Shown one piece after another: positions 27,468 through 37,629 of a stretch of 64,000 bases of DNA (positions within the stretch are counted from its first letter, which is position 1; each line of letters starts with the position of its first letter). The stretch is from contig JBPOHT010000022.1 in assembly GCA_052035235.1 (NCBI GenBank), positions 1 through 64,000 on the forward strand, in the 5' to 3' direction. The stretch comes from Solimonas_A sp052035235 (GTDB lineage: Bacteria; Pseudomonadota; Gammaproteobacteria; Nevskiales; Nevskiaceae). The position numbers were made by a program, and so were the translations under genes. The notes beneath the pieces were generated by a model. It did not search any database. It had not been told where the DNA came from and saw only the letters and a list, made by a program, of their open reading frames with translations.

Positions 27468-28877
27468 ATGAGCAACACCATCACCCTGAAGGAGCTCAAG
27501 GAAAAGGGCGCTGCCCGCTGCCCCGGCGCCCCGAGCACGCAGGACATCATCGCCAGCGACAAGGTGGCGGCGCCCGGCTGGGTGCGGTCCGAGTCCTATC
27601 AGTTCCTCGGCGACGAGGACATCCCCACCGACCGCTACATCGATCCGGCCTTCGCCAAGCTGGAGCTGGACACGCTGTGGAAGAAGACCTGGCAGTTCGC
27701 CTGCCGCGAGGAACATATCCCGCAGGTCGGCGACTACCACGTCTACGACCTGGGCCATTACTCCTTCATCATCACCCGCGTGGCGGCGGACGAGATCCGC
27801 GCCTACTACAACGCCTGCCTCCACCGTGGCACCAAGCTGCGCGCCTCGGGCACGGAAGGCAACGCCGAGGAGTTCAAGTGCAGCTTCCACGGCTGGAGCT
27901 GGAACCTCGACGGCAGCCACAAGGAGACGGTCTGTCACTGGGACTTCCCGCATGTGGACCCGCAGAAGTTCACGCTGCCGCAGGCTCGCGTCGAGCGCAT
28001 CGGCGGTTTCGTGTTCATCAACATGGACCTGAACGCCCCGACCCTGGCCGAGTACCTGGGCCCGGAGGCCAAGTCGCACATCGACGCCTGGAACCTGCAG
28101 GACCGCTACGTCTACCTGCATGTGACCAAGCGCCTGCCCTGCAACTGGAAGCTGGCCATCGAGGCCTTCCAGGAGGCCTACCACGTCATCGAGACGCACC
28201 CGCAGGTGGCGCCCTCCAACGGTGACGCCAACTCGCAGTACGACGTCTACGGCGAGCACGTGGACCGCTTCATCTCCACGCTGGGCGTGGTCAGCCCGCA
28301 TCTCTACGGCCAGGTCAGCGAGCAGGACATCCTCAACCAGTTCACGCTGGGTGATTCCAGCGCGATGGGCGACACCAAGCTCACGGTCCAGGATGGTGGT
28401 ACCGCCCGCGCGGTGATGGCCGAGATGTTCCGCGGCATGTTCGAGAAAGCCACCAACACCGACCTGTCCAAGGTTTCCGACTCGGAACTGCTGGACTGCT
28501 TCTCGTACACGGTGTTCCCCAACACCTTCCTGTTCCCCGGCATCTCGCTGCCGATGGTGTACCGCTTCCGCCCGGACAAGAACGACCACCGCAAGTGCCT
28601 CTACGAGGTGCTGTTCCTGCGTCCGGTGCCCAAGGATGGCACTCGCCCGATGCCGGCCGAGCCGATCCACCTGCGCGACGAGCAATCCTTCACCGAGGCC
28701 GAGGGCATGGACCCGGGCTTCGGCGCCATCCTGGACCAGGACACCGACAACGTCGGCCTGCAGCAGGAGGGTCTGGAGGCCAGCGCCAAGCGTGGCCTGA
28801 CCCTGGGCAACTACCAGGAGATCCGCCTGCGCCACTTCGAGCAGGCGGTGGATCGCTATGTCGGCAAGAAGGGCTGA
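27468..28877 (+). CDS. Rieske non-haem iron oxygenase, large (alpha) subunit
   Basis: A 469-residue aromatic-ring-hydroxylating-type oxygenase. The Rieske cluster ligands are Cys117 and His119 (NACLHRG) and Cys138 and His141 (KCSFHGWSW). The catalytic iron ligands are His239 and His244 in EAFQEAYHVIETHP, with a likely carboxylate in QDTDNVGLQQEG near residue 425. No beta-subunit gene follows, so it probably works as an alpha-only oligomer. The Rieske ferredoxin gene starts six bases after the stop; a dedicated reductase is missing. TTCGGAG precedes the ATG. The substrate may be an aromatic, amine or sterol-like ring; this cannot be decided here. Confidence 0.94.
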   Translation: MSNTITLKELKEKGAARCPGAPSTQDIIASDKVAAPGWVRSESYQFLGDEDIPTDRYIDPAFAKLELDTLWKKTWQFACREEHIPQVGDYHVYDLGHYSFIITRVAADEIRAYYNACLHRGTKLRASGTEGNAEEFKCSFHGWSWNLDGSHKETVCHWDFPHVDPQKFTLPQARVERIGGFVFINMDLNAPTLAEYLGPEAKSHIDAWNLQDRYVYLHVTKRLPCNWKLAIEAFQEAYHVIETHPQVAPSNGDANSQYDVYGEHVDRFISTLGVVSPHLYGQVSEQDILNQFTLGDSSAMGDTKLTVQDGGTARAVMAEMFRGMFEKATNTDLSKVSDSELLDCFSYTVFPNTFLFPGISLPMVYRFRPDKNDHRKCLYEVLFLRPVPKDGTRPMPAEPIHLRDEQSFTEAEGMDPGFGAILDQDTDNVGLQQEGLEASAKRGLTLGNYQEIRLRHFEQAVDRYVGKKG

Positions 28878-28883
28878 AGGCGC

Positions 28884-29219
28884 GTGATCGACGAGGTCCA
28901 TGCCGCTGCGGCGGCTGCGTTCACCCCGGTGCTGAAGCTCGCCGACCTGCCTGCCAACACCAAGAAGGCGGTGCAGGTCGGCGCCAAGTGCCTGCTGGTC
29001 TGCAACGTCAACGACAAGCTTTACGCCATCGCCAACGTCTGCTCGCACAACGAGAAGCCGCTGGAGCGCGGGCGCATGGGCAATGGCTGGATCGCCTGCC
29101 CGGTGCATGGGGCGCGGTTTGACCTGTCTACGGGGGCGGCGCTGAATTTGCCGGCGAAGTTGCCGATTGCGACGTATGAGGTTCGGGTCACTGGTGACGA
29201 TGTTGAGGTGTTGGTTTAG
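28884..29219 (+). CDS. Rieske [2Fe-2S] ferredoxin
   Basis: A 111-residue Rieske-type ferredoxin, the electron donor to the oxygenase just upstream. Cluster ligands are Cys53 and His55 (NVCSHNEKPL) and Cys72 and His75 (IACPVHGARFDL), spaced as in biphenyl- or naphthalene-dioxygenase ferredoxins. The GTG start lies six bases after the oxygenase stop, after GAAGGCGC. Codon use near the 3' end becomes less GC-biased. The transcript unit probably ends here, since a 154-bp repeat element follows. Confidence 0.92.
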   Translation: MIDEVHAAAAAAFTPVLKLADLPANTKKAVQVGAKCLLVCNVNDKLYAIANVCSHNEKPLERGRMGNGWIACPVHGARFDLSTGAALNLPAKLPIATYEVRVTGDDVEVLV

Positions 29220-29225
29220 TTTGTT

Positions 29226-29379
29226 CCCCTCGCCCGCTTGCGGGAGAGGGGCAGGGGAGAGGGCTTCTGTAACTCCATGCCGGGCTAGCCGCGGGAAGAT
29301 TTACAGAAACCCTCTCCCGCCCTTCGGGCACCCTCTCCCGTCGCACGGGGATTTCCTCCGGTCACAAGCGGGCGAGGGG
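29226..29379. repeat. Repeat family A, full composite element 2 (with extra insert)
   Basis: Same plan as the element at 25325: left hairpin, GAGAGGGCTTCTGTA, centre, TTTACAGAAACCCTCTCC, CCCTTCGGGCACCCTCTCC, right arm. The loop of the right hairpin is enlarged by about 24 bases (TCGCACGGGGATTTCCTCCG onward). It separates the Rieske ferredoxin from the alpha/beta hydrolase gene on the same strand. Confidence 0.88.
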
Positions 29380-29402
29380 ACTACTTCAGAGGCTTGGTAG
29401 CC

Positions 29403-30260
29403 ATGGCGCGTATCGCAGTCGACGGCATCGGTATCGAGTACGAACTCCTCGGGCGGCCAAGCGACCCGGCCGTTGCCCTGACGCCCGGCGGCCGCTTCGC
29501 AATGGACTCCGCAGGGCTGCGCGAGCTCGGCGAAGCACTGGCTGTCGATGGCCACCGCGTGCTGCTCTGGGATCGCCCCAATTGCGGCGCTTCCGATCTC
29601 TGCTTCGAGGCCGATCACGAATCCGCGCTGCATGCCCGCTCCCTGATCGGCCTGATCCGCGCGCTGGACCTGGGCCCTACCGCGCTGGCGGCGGGTTCCG
29701 CCGGTTCGCGCGTGTCTTTGATCGCCGCGTCACTCGAACCCAAGGCGATCTCGCAGCTGGTGTTGTGGTGGATCAGCGGCGGGCCGATCAGCCTGGCGCA
29801 GCTTGCGGCCTACTACTGTGGCGAGTCCGCGATGGCGGCGACCCTCGGTGGCATGCAGGCGGTGGCCGACTCGCCGTTCTGGGCCGACCAGCTGCGCCGC
29901 AATCCGCGTGGCCGCGATACGCTGCTGGCCCAGGATCGCGAGCGCTTCATCGAGACCTTGCAGCGCTGGGCGCTGGCCTACGCGCCCTCGGACCGCTCGC
30001 CGGTGCCAGGGATGACGCCGCAGGATTTCGCGCGCCTGACGATGCCAGTGCTGATCCTGCGCAACGGTCGCAGTGACCTCAGCCACACCCGGCGCACGAC
30101 GGACTGGGTGCATGAGCTGATCCCGGGCTCGCGGCTGGCCGACCCGCCCTGGCCGGACGACGAATGGAACCGGCGCCTGCTGGCACAGAAGGAGGGGCAT
30201 GGCCTGTTCGAGAACTGGCCGGCCCTGGCGCCGCAGATCCTGGAATTCATCCGCCGCTGA
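29403..30260 (+). CDS. Alpha/beta hydrolase
   Basis: A 285-residue soluble alpha/beta hydrolase, expected to cleave an ester, lactone or C-C bond. The early fold signature is ALTPGGRFAMDSAG (oxyanion region), then RVLLWDRPNCGASD. The nucleophile elbow reads LAAGSAGSRVS, where the first Gly of G-x-S-x-G is Ala and Ser is the middle residue. The late acid and His probably lie in LILRNGRSDLSHT and EGHGLFENWP. ATG at 29403 is preferred over a TTG three codons earlier. Its start almost touches the repeat element, so its promoter may lie inside the repeat. Confidence 0.85.
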   Translation: MARIAVDGIGIEYELLGRPSDPAVALTPGGRFAMDSAGLRELGEALAVDGHRVLLWDRPNCGASDLCFEADHESALHARSLIGLIRALDLGPTALAAGSAGSRVSLIAASLEPKAISQLVLWWISGGPISLAQLAAYYCGESAMAATLGGMQAVADSPFWADQLRRNPRGRDTLLAQDRERFIETLQRWALAYAPSDRSPVPGMTPQDFARLTMPVLILRNGRSDLSHTRRTTDWVHELIPGSRLADPPWPDDEWNRRLLAQKEGHGLFENWPALAPQILEFIRR

Positions 30261-30401
30261 GGGCGGCGGTGCGCCAAATGTAGATCACCCCGCAGGCCCT
30301 GCCGGGATGCCGTGGGGGGCGCTGCCTAGAATGGGCTTATCTTCCACAATGGGCCGGTGCTGCGCCGCGGCGCCGGGCTCGCGACAACCAAGGGTCCTGC
30401 A

Positions 30402-31592
30402 ATGAATGCTCCTGTCAAAGAAGGTTCGGCCGTGCTCGATCTGAGCGACCTGGACAAGTGGGTGGGCAAGCCGGTGGTGTTCGCCGAGCTCTGGGACCCC
30501 TGCAATGCCACCGACATCCGCCGCTGGGTCATGGCGATGGACTACGCCAACCCGATCCACTGGGACCAGGAGTTCGCGGCCAAGTCGAAATTCGGCGGCA
30601 TCGTGGCGCCGCAGTCCTTTGCGGTGGCGATGGACTATGGCCACGGCTGCCATCCGGCCGGCGTCGGCAAGATTCCCGGCAGCCACCTGATCTTCGGTGG
30701 CGAGGAATGGTGGTTCTTCGGCGCGCCGGTGCGTCCGGGGGACAAGCTGTTCCAGAAGCGCCGCTTCGACGGCTACGACGTGAAGGACACCAGCTTCGGC
30801 GGGCCCACGGTATTCCAGCGCGGCGACACCGAGCACCGCAACCAGGATGGTGTGCTGGTGGCCCGCGAGCGCGCGACCTCGATCCGCTACCTGATTGAGG
30901 AGGCCAACAAGCGCAAGGTCTACGGCAAGGAGAAGGCCAGCCCCAAGCGCTGGGACAAGGCGGAGCTCGCCGAGATCCACAAGCTGCGCTTCGACTGGAT
31001 CCTGTCCAACCGTGAGGGCAAGTCGCCGAACTGGGCCGATGTAAAGGTGGGCGACAAGCTGCCGCGCCGCGTGGTCGGCCCGCACTCCATCGCTACCTTC
31101 GTCACCGAGTACCGCGCCTTCCGCCAGAACATCTGGGGCACCTGGCGCTGGAACGTGCCCGAGGGTGTGATCGACCCCGCCACGGCGGATGCCGGCTTCG
31201 CCAAGGACATGAGCTACGACTACAGCGCCCGCAAGGTCGATCCGCGCCAGGGTGACGGCCTGTACCACGGCCCTTCCAGCGGCCACGTGAACCTGGAAAA
31301 GGCCACCAACGTCGGCATGGGTGGCATGTACGGCTACGGCGCCTCGATGAACGCCTGGCATGTGGACTACGTGTCCTACTGGGCCGGCCACGATGGTTTC
31401 GTCTGGCACTCCAAGACGCAGTTCCGCAGCCCGGCCTTCGAGGGTGACATCACCTTCATCGACGGCACGGTGGTGGACAAGCAGGTGAACTCGCCCTATG
31501 GCTGCCCGGTCGTTGTCATTGAAGTGAAGATGACCACGCAGACCGGCGAGCAGATCCTGAAGGGCACGGCTGAAGTGCAACTGCCTTACTGA
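30402..31592 (+). CDS. MaoC-like double-hotdog dehydratase family protein
   Basis: A 396-residue protein with two hotdog-like halves. The N-terminal half resembles FAS1-like dehydratase/MaoC N domains: WDPCNATDIRRWVMAMDYAN then IHWDQEFAAKSKFGGIVAPQ. The C-terminal half contains NVGMGGMYGYGASMNAW and GDITFIDGTVVDKQVN. Such proteins hydrate enoyl-CoA esters in degradation of odd or cyclic acids. An upstream TTG-type start would add 15 unlikely residues, so ATG 30402 is used. The acyl-CoA synthetase gene starts ten bases after its stop, so the two form an operon. The exact hydratase residues (Asp/His pair) could not be placed with confidence. Confidence 0.82.
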   Translation: MNAPVKEGSAVLDLSDLDKWVGKPVVFAELWDPCNATDIRRWVMAMDYANPIHWDQEFAAKSKFGGIVAPQSFAVAMDYGHGCHPAGVGKIPGSHLIFGGEEWWFFGAPVRPGDKLFQKRRFDGYDVKDTSFGGPTVFQRGDTEHRNQDGVLVARERATSIRYLIEEANKRKVYGKEKASPKRWDKAELAEIHKLRFDWILSNREGKSPNWADVKVGDKLPRRVVGPHSIATFVTEYRAFRQNIWGTWRWNVPEGVIDPATADAGFAKDMSYDYSARKVDPRQGDGLYHGPSSGHVNLEKATNVGMGGMYGYGASMNAWHVDYVSYWAGHDGFVWHSKTQFRSPAFEGDITFIDGTVVDKQVNSPYGCPVVVIEVKMTTQTGEQILKGTAEVQLPY

Positions 31593-31602
31593 GCCGCGCC
31601 CG

Positions 31603-33309
31603 ATGAGCACCGCCACAGCATCGCTGTCGATCGTCCGCGGCCTGCCGCTGCAGGACGAGCCGGGGCAGGGCGCGCATACGATCCCGGCCTACCTGCGCGA
31701 AGTGACGCAGCGTTACGGCAGCGCCGAGGCGCTGTGCATGCCGACGGCCGACGGCATGCTGCGCTGGTCCTACACCGAGCTGTGGGACCGATCCGTGGAG
31801 GTTGCCAAGGCGCTGATCGCCAGCGGCGTGGGCAAGGACAGCCGTGTCGGCATCCTGATGGTGAATCGGCCGGAGTACCTGTCGGCGGTGTTCGGTATCA
31901 GCCTGGCCGGCGGCGTGTCGGTGGCGCTCAGTACCTTCTCCACGCCTGTAGAGCTGGAGCAACTGGTCGCCGCGTCCGGCATCTCGGTGCTGCTGTTCGA
32001 CGGCCGCGTGCTGAAGCGTGACTTCGGCGCCGTGCTGGCGGAGCTGGAGCCGGCGCTGTTGCAGGCGCAGCCGGGCCAGCTGCAATCGGCAAAGTTCCCG
32101 TTCCTGAAGCAACTGGTGCGGCTGGACTCGGTCACGGGCAACGATCCCGCCGACCTGCAGGCGCCGAGCTTCGAGCCCTGGCAGGCCTTCCTCGCCCGCG
32201 GCCGTGACGTGCCGGATTCGTTGGTGGAAGCACGTGCCGCCAAGGTGGCGCCTGCGGATGCCGGAGGCCTGTTCTTCTCCTCCGGCACCACCAGCGTGCC
32301 CAAGGGCATCCTGCATGCGCAGCGTGCCTTCGCCATCCAGTGGTGGCGCTGGCCGCGGGTGATGTCTGTGAGGGGCCCGGCGCGCGCCTGGACCGGCAAC
32401 GGCTTCTTCTGGTCCGGCAACATCACCATGATCGTCGGTGTAGCCCTGTCCACCGGCGGCTGCATCGTGCTGCAGCCCTATTTCGAGTCGGAGCTGGCGC
32501 TCAAGCTCTGGGAGAGCGAGCGGGTGAACTACCTGTCTGGCCGCCCGCATCAGTGGGCACGCCTGCAGGAGGCGCCCAACTGGGCCACGGCGGACCTCAG
32601 CTCGCTGCATTACATCACCAACGCCGCGCTGCTGAAGACGCACCCCACGGTAAAGAGCGACTGGCGCCTGCCGATGACCTTCGGCACCACCGAAACCAAC
32701 ACCGCCGCCACCTCGTACTCCGCCGACACCTCGGAGGAGCAGTACGCCGGCAGCGCCGGCGAGCCGCTGCCGGGCAACATCCTCAAGATCATCGATCCGC
32801 ATACCGGCGTGGTGGTGCCGCGCGGCCAGCGCGGCGAGCTCTGCATCAAGGGCCCCACGCTGATGCTGGGTTACATCGGCAAGGCGGTAGAGGACACGCT
32901 GGACGACGAGGGCTACTACCGCACCGGCGACGGCGGCTACGTGGACGAGGTGGGCCGCCTGTACTGGGAAGGCCGCCTGACCGAGATCATCAAGACCGGC
33001 GGGGCCAACGTCTCACCGCTGGAGATCGACGCCGCGCTGGCGCTATGCCCCGGCGTGAAGCGCGGCCAGACCCTGGGCCTGCCACACGACACCCTGGGGG
33101 AGATGGTGGTGAGCTGCGTGGTACCGCACGACGGCGCGCAGGTGGATGAGGCCGCGGTGCAGGCCTTCCTCAAGGAGCGGCTGGCCAGCTTCAAGGTGCC
33201 GCGCCGGGTGCTGCTGCTGAGCGAGGACGAAGTGCAGGTGACAGGGAATGGGAAGGTGAAGGTGGGGGAGTTGCGGGAGTTGGTGGGGAGGCGGTTGGCG
33301 CTAGGCTGA
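31603..33309 (+). CDS. Acyl-CoA synthetase (AMP-forming, ANL superfamily)
   Basis: A 568-residue adenylate-forming enzyme that activates a carboxylic acid with ATP and CoA. The P-loop-like motif is LFFSSGTTSVPKGILHAQ, the adenine/AMP motif MTFGTTETNT, the hinge region YYRTGDGGYVDEVG followed by EGRLTEIIKTGGANVSP, and the C-terminal catalytic Lys lies in QVTGNGKVKVGEL. Length is standard. It follows the MaoC-like gene with a 10-base gap and probably supplies CoA esters to it. The acid is unknown, though the neighbours suggest a ring-derived acid. Confidence 0.93.
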   Translation: MSTATASLSIVRGLPLQDEPGQGAHTIPAYLREVTQRYGSAEALCMPTADGMLRWSYTELWDRSVEVAKALIASGVGKDSRVGILMVNRPEYLSAVFGISLAGGVSVALSTFSTPVELEQLVAASGISVLLFDGRVLKRDFGAVLAELEPALLQAQPGQLQSAKFPFLKQLVRLDSVTGNDPADLQAPSFEPWQAFLARGRDVPDSLVEARAAKVAPADAGGLFFSSGTTSVPKGILHAQRAFAIQWWRWPRVMSVRGPARAWTGNGFFWSGNITMIVGVALSTGGCIVLQPYFESELALKLWESERVNYLSGRPHQWARLQEAPNWATADLSSLHYITNAALLKTHPTVKSDWRLPMTFGTTETNTAATSYSADTSEEQYAGSAGEPLPGNILKIIDPHTGVVVPRGQRGELCIKGPTLMLGYIGKAVEDTLDDEGYYRTGDGGYVDEVGRLYWEGRLTEIIKTGGANVSPLEIDAALALCPGVKRGQTLGLPHDTLGEMVVSCVVPHDGAQVDEAAVQAFLKERLASFKVPRRVLLLSEDEVQVTGNGKVKVGELRELVGRRLALG

Positions 33310-33484
33310 GTCGAGGCGCGTACCGAGCAGCTTGTTTCCAGCAGCGAGATTGGTCCAGCGTTGCTGCGGTGCGGCACGGATGGAGCTGGCCGATGTCCGG
33401 ATTCAGCAATTGACGTCCGGAAGGATCATTTGAGCCCGGAGTGCGAACTTCTAATGTTCACAAGATTTCATCCTTGAGAAATCC

Positions 33485-34522
33485 ATGAAGTTTCGTATTG
33501 GACTACTGTGGGTCGTGATTGCGGCTTCGTGCCTCTCGGCCTGCCACCGGGAGAGCGACGAGGCGGGATTGGCCGACGAGACGGTCGAGATCCATCACTC
33601 AGGCGAGCTTGGCCGGTATCGTGGATTGGTCTATATCCCGGGCTCTTCGGTCGGTGAATCCCCCGTTCCCCTGGTCGTGGTGATACACGGCGCCAATATG
33701 TCTGCGGAAGTCCAGCGCGAGGTGACGAGATTCGATCTCGTCGCGAAGCGCGAAGGCTTCATCGTCATGTATCCGGATCACGAGAACGATGCTCTCCATC
33801 CGCTGCAGAGCTGGAGGTTCTACAACCCGACCGAGATGCAGCGGGGTGCTGGAGACGCCGAAGCGTTGGCTGCGCTGACGAGGAAGGTCCTGGATGAGTG
33901 GAATGTCGATCCGGAGCGCGTCTATGCGATCGGCCTCTCAGCGGGTGGATTCATGACCAGCATTCTAGGTGCCGCTTACCCCGACCTCTTTGCCGCCATC
34001 GGGCTCGTGGAGGCAGGCGGCTATGGCATCGGCCTCTTGGGTATCGCCCAGCCGATTGGCCCACTGGTCTTGCGCCCCGAAATAACAGCACGATCTGCCT
34101 GGCAGGCAATGGGCCCCCGGGCACGCATTCTTCCTGTCATCAACTTCCAGGGCCAACAGGATCTCGCGGTGCGGCCTGAGACTGGCGTTCACGCTGTGCA
34201 GCAATGGTTGATGACGAACAATCTTGTGGCATCCGGGACGCTCCGCCAACCCTTTCAATTGACCCCCGCCGAATCGATCGGCATCGTTCCCGAGCGAGGA
34301 TATCCGTACCAAATCGACGTCTACAGGGATCCGGAGGGATGCCGGGTGGCCGAGCAGGTCCGCATCGAAGGCATGGGGCATTTCTGGCCTGGGGAGGCCA
34401 GTGATCCTGGGCTGGCTGGAGTGCATTCTCCGTCTCCGAATGGAGCAGAGCTCGCGTGGTCCTTCTTCAAGCGTTACCGGAAGTCCGATACCTCGCTTCC
34501 TTGTGTGGAATCGGCGTCGTGA
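33485..34522 (+). CDS. Lipoprotein PHB-depolymerase-like esterase (LpqC type)
   Basis: A 345-residue secreted esterase. The N-terminus MKFRIGLLWVVIAASCLSAC is a lipoprotein signal with lipobox LSAC, so Cys20 would be lipidated. The alpha/beta hydrolase core has VPLVVVIHGANMS (oxyanion region), GFIVMYPDHEND and the nucleophile elbow AIGLSAGGFMTS with Ser in G-L-S-A-G. It resembles polyhydroxybutyrate depolymerase/feruloyl esterase family proteins. Codon use is clearly less GC-biased than neighbouring genes, as are the flanking gaps, which hints at horizontal transfer. It stands alone between the acyl-CoA synthetase and the isocitrate dehydrogenase terminator. Confidence 0.85.
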   Translation: MKFRIGLLWVVIAASCLSACHRESDEAGLADETVEIHHSGELGRYRGLVYIPGSSVGESPVPLVVVIHGANMSAEVQREVTRFDLVAKREGFIVMYPDHENDALHPLQSWRFYNPTEMQRGAGDAEALAALTRKVLDEWNVDPERVYAIGLSAGGFMTSILGAAYPDLFAAIGLVEAGGYGIGLLGIAQPIGPLVLRPEITARSAWQAMGPRARILPVINFQGQQDLAVRPETGVHAVQQWLMTNNLVASGTLRQPFQLTPAESIGIVPERGYPYQIDVYRDPEGCRVAEQVRIEGMGHFWPGEASDPGLAGVHSPSPNGAELAWSFFKRYRKSDTSLPCVESAS

Positions 34523-34561
34523 TTGAGGCGTAAACCCGGTGCCTTATGAACCCAAGGTCGG

Positions 34562-34708
34562 ATGGTCTCGGGCATCGGGCTTTTGGGTCTGGCGCTGCTG
34601 ACGATGATGGGTTGCAGCGCCGGTGAGCAGGATGATGGCGGCGACATTACGAAAGCTTGTATTGGGTGGATCAAGATTCGCCCTATATGGCTCGGTCGGG
34701 CCATATAA
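34562..34708 (+). CDS. Possible 48-residue lipoprotein-like small ORF (or truncated gene)
   Basis: A short frame beginning MVSGIGLLGLALLTMMGCSA, which looks like a type II signal sequence with Cys18 preceded by Met-Met-Gly (an imperfect lipobox), then an acidic EQDDGGD stretch. It ends at TAA immediately before a strong terminator, so the terminator would serve it well. AAGGTCGG lies just upstream of the ATG. It may be a real small lipoprotein or the 5' remnant of a longer one truncated next to the atypical esterase. No homologue is recognised. Confidence 0.4.
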   Translation: MVSGIGLLGLALLTMMGCSAGEQDDGGDITKACIGWIKIRPIWLGRAI

Positions 34709-34710
34709 AA

Positions 34711-34735
34711 AAGCCCGCCTTCCGGCGGGCTTTTT
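34711..34735. terminator. Bidirectional intrinsic terminator
   Basis: AAGCCCGCC and GGCGGGCTT pair around a TTCC loop. A T-tract follows on the plus strand (TTTTTCG) and, because A6 precedes the stem, also on the minus strand. It can end the esterase/small ORF transcript and the isocitrate dehydrogenase transcript, which converge here. Confidence 0.9.
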
Positions 34736-34791
34736 CGTTTCAGACAGCGCGTGCCGGGCTGGCCTGCACTGCGCGGTGACGGTGCAGCTAC

Positions 34792-37023
<2,232 letters not shown>

Positions 37024-37045
37024 GGGGGCTTCTCCGGGCGTTCTT

Positions 37046-37074
37046 TATCTAGGAACCAGCATGGAAATAACCAA
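37046..37074 (-). promoter_or_regulatory. Candidate sigma70 promoter of isocitrate dehydrogenase
   Basis: On the minus strand TTGGTT (37069-37074) and TAGATA (37046-37051) are separated by 17 bases, 22 bases before the ATG. The region is AT-rich compared with its surroundings. Found by eye only. Confidence 0.5.
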
Positions 37075-37216
37075 TTAATGTTGCGACGCCATAAAAAGCG
37101 CGTCTCCGTGGCTGGTTCGCTGCGCTAGACCGCATGATAACGCGGCTGGCGGCCTTCTTTCGCCGGAAACGGCTTCTGGCATCCATCTGCCTGCATCTCC
37201 GCCCTCCAGAACCGGA

Positions 37217-37238
37217 AAGCCCGCCTTCCGGCGGGCTT
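37217..37238 (-). terminator. Hairpin after the small membrane protein gene
   Basis: AAGCCCGCC and GGCGGGCTT around TTCC, the same stem as the terminator at 34711, lies nine bases beyond the minus-strand stop at 37247. The T-tract on the minus strand is short (TTTCC), so termination may be weak. Confidence 0.5.
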
Positions 37239-37246
37239 CCGTGGGC

Positions 37247-37576
37247 TCAGGCGTGCCGCCCCAGCATCAGTTTGCGGGCATCCCCGCCGGCCCGGAATGT
37301 GGCCACCAACAGGTAAACAAGCGTAAACAAGGCGCCCATCAGCGTGCCCAGCGCGCAGAGCAGGCCGACCGGCCTGGACGGCTCGCGCCAGTACACCCAG
37401 ACCGCCACCGGGACCACGTGCAGCAGGAAGTCGGTGTAGAACTGCGCACGCCAGGCATGCGCGAAGTCATCGAAGAACACCTTGCCGCCGTCCAGGCCGA
37501 GCGAGGACACGGCCCAGACGGTGATGCCGGCCAGCAGCAGCCAGCCCAGGACCAGATATACACGCAGCAGTTTCAT
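37247..37576 (-). CDS. Small membrane protein with three predicted transmembrane segments
   Basis: A 109-residue hydrophobic protein with segments at about 4-25, 47-65 and 70-92. The sequence FFDDFAHAWRAQFYTDFLLH between the first two is conserved-looking and resembles small uncharacterised proteins of the DUF2834 kind, but I am not certain of the family. GGTGAGG precedes the ATG at a good distance. A terminator lies between it and the PQQ dehydrogenase upstream, so it may be only partly co-transcribed. No function can be given. Confidence 0.75.
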   Translation of the reverse strand: MKLLRVYLVLGWLLLAGITVWAVSSLGLDGGKVFFDDFAHAWRAQFYTDFLLHVVPVAVWVYWREPSRPVGLLCALGTLMGALFTLVYLLVATFRAGGDARKLMLGRHA

Positions 37577-37594
37577 TTTTCCTCACCCCTAAGC

Positions 37595-37620
37595 AAAAGG
37601 GCCGCTCTTTCGAGCGGCCC
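37595..37620 (-). terminator. Intrinsic terminator after the PQQ dehydrogenase gene
   Basis: GGGCCGCTC (37599-37607) and GAGCGGCCC (37612-37620) flank a four-base loop; on the minus strand the stem is followed by TTTTGCTT. It is nine bases past the stop of the gene at 37630 and should end or attenuate that transcript. Confidence 0.8.
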
Positions 37621-37629
37621 TGGTTCAAA

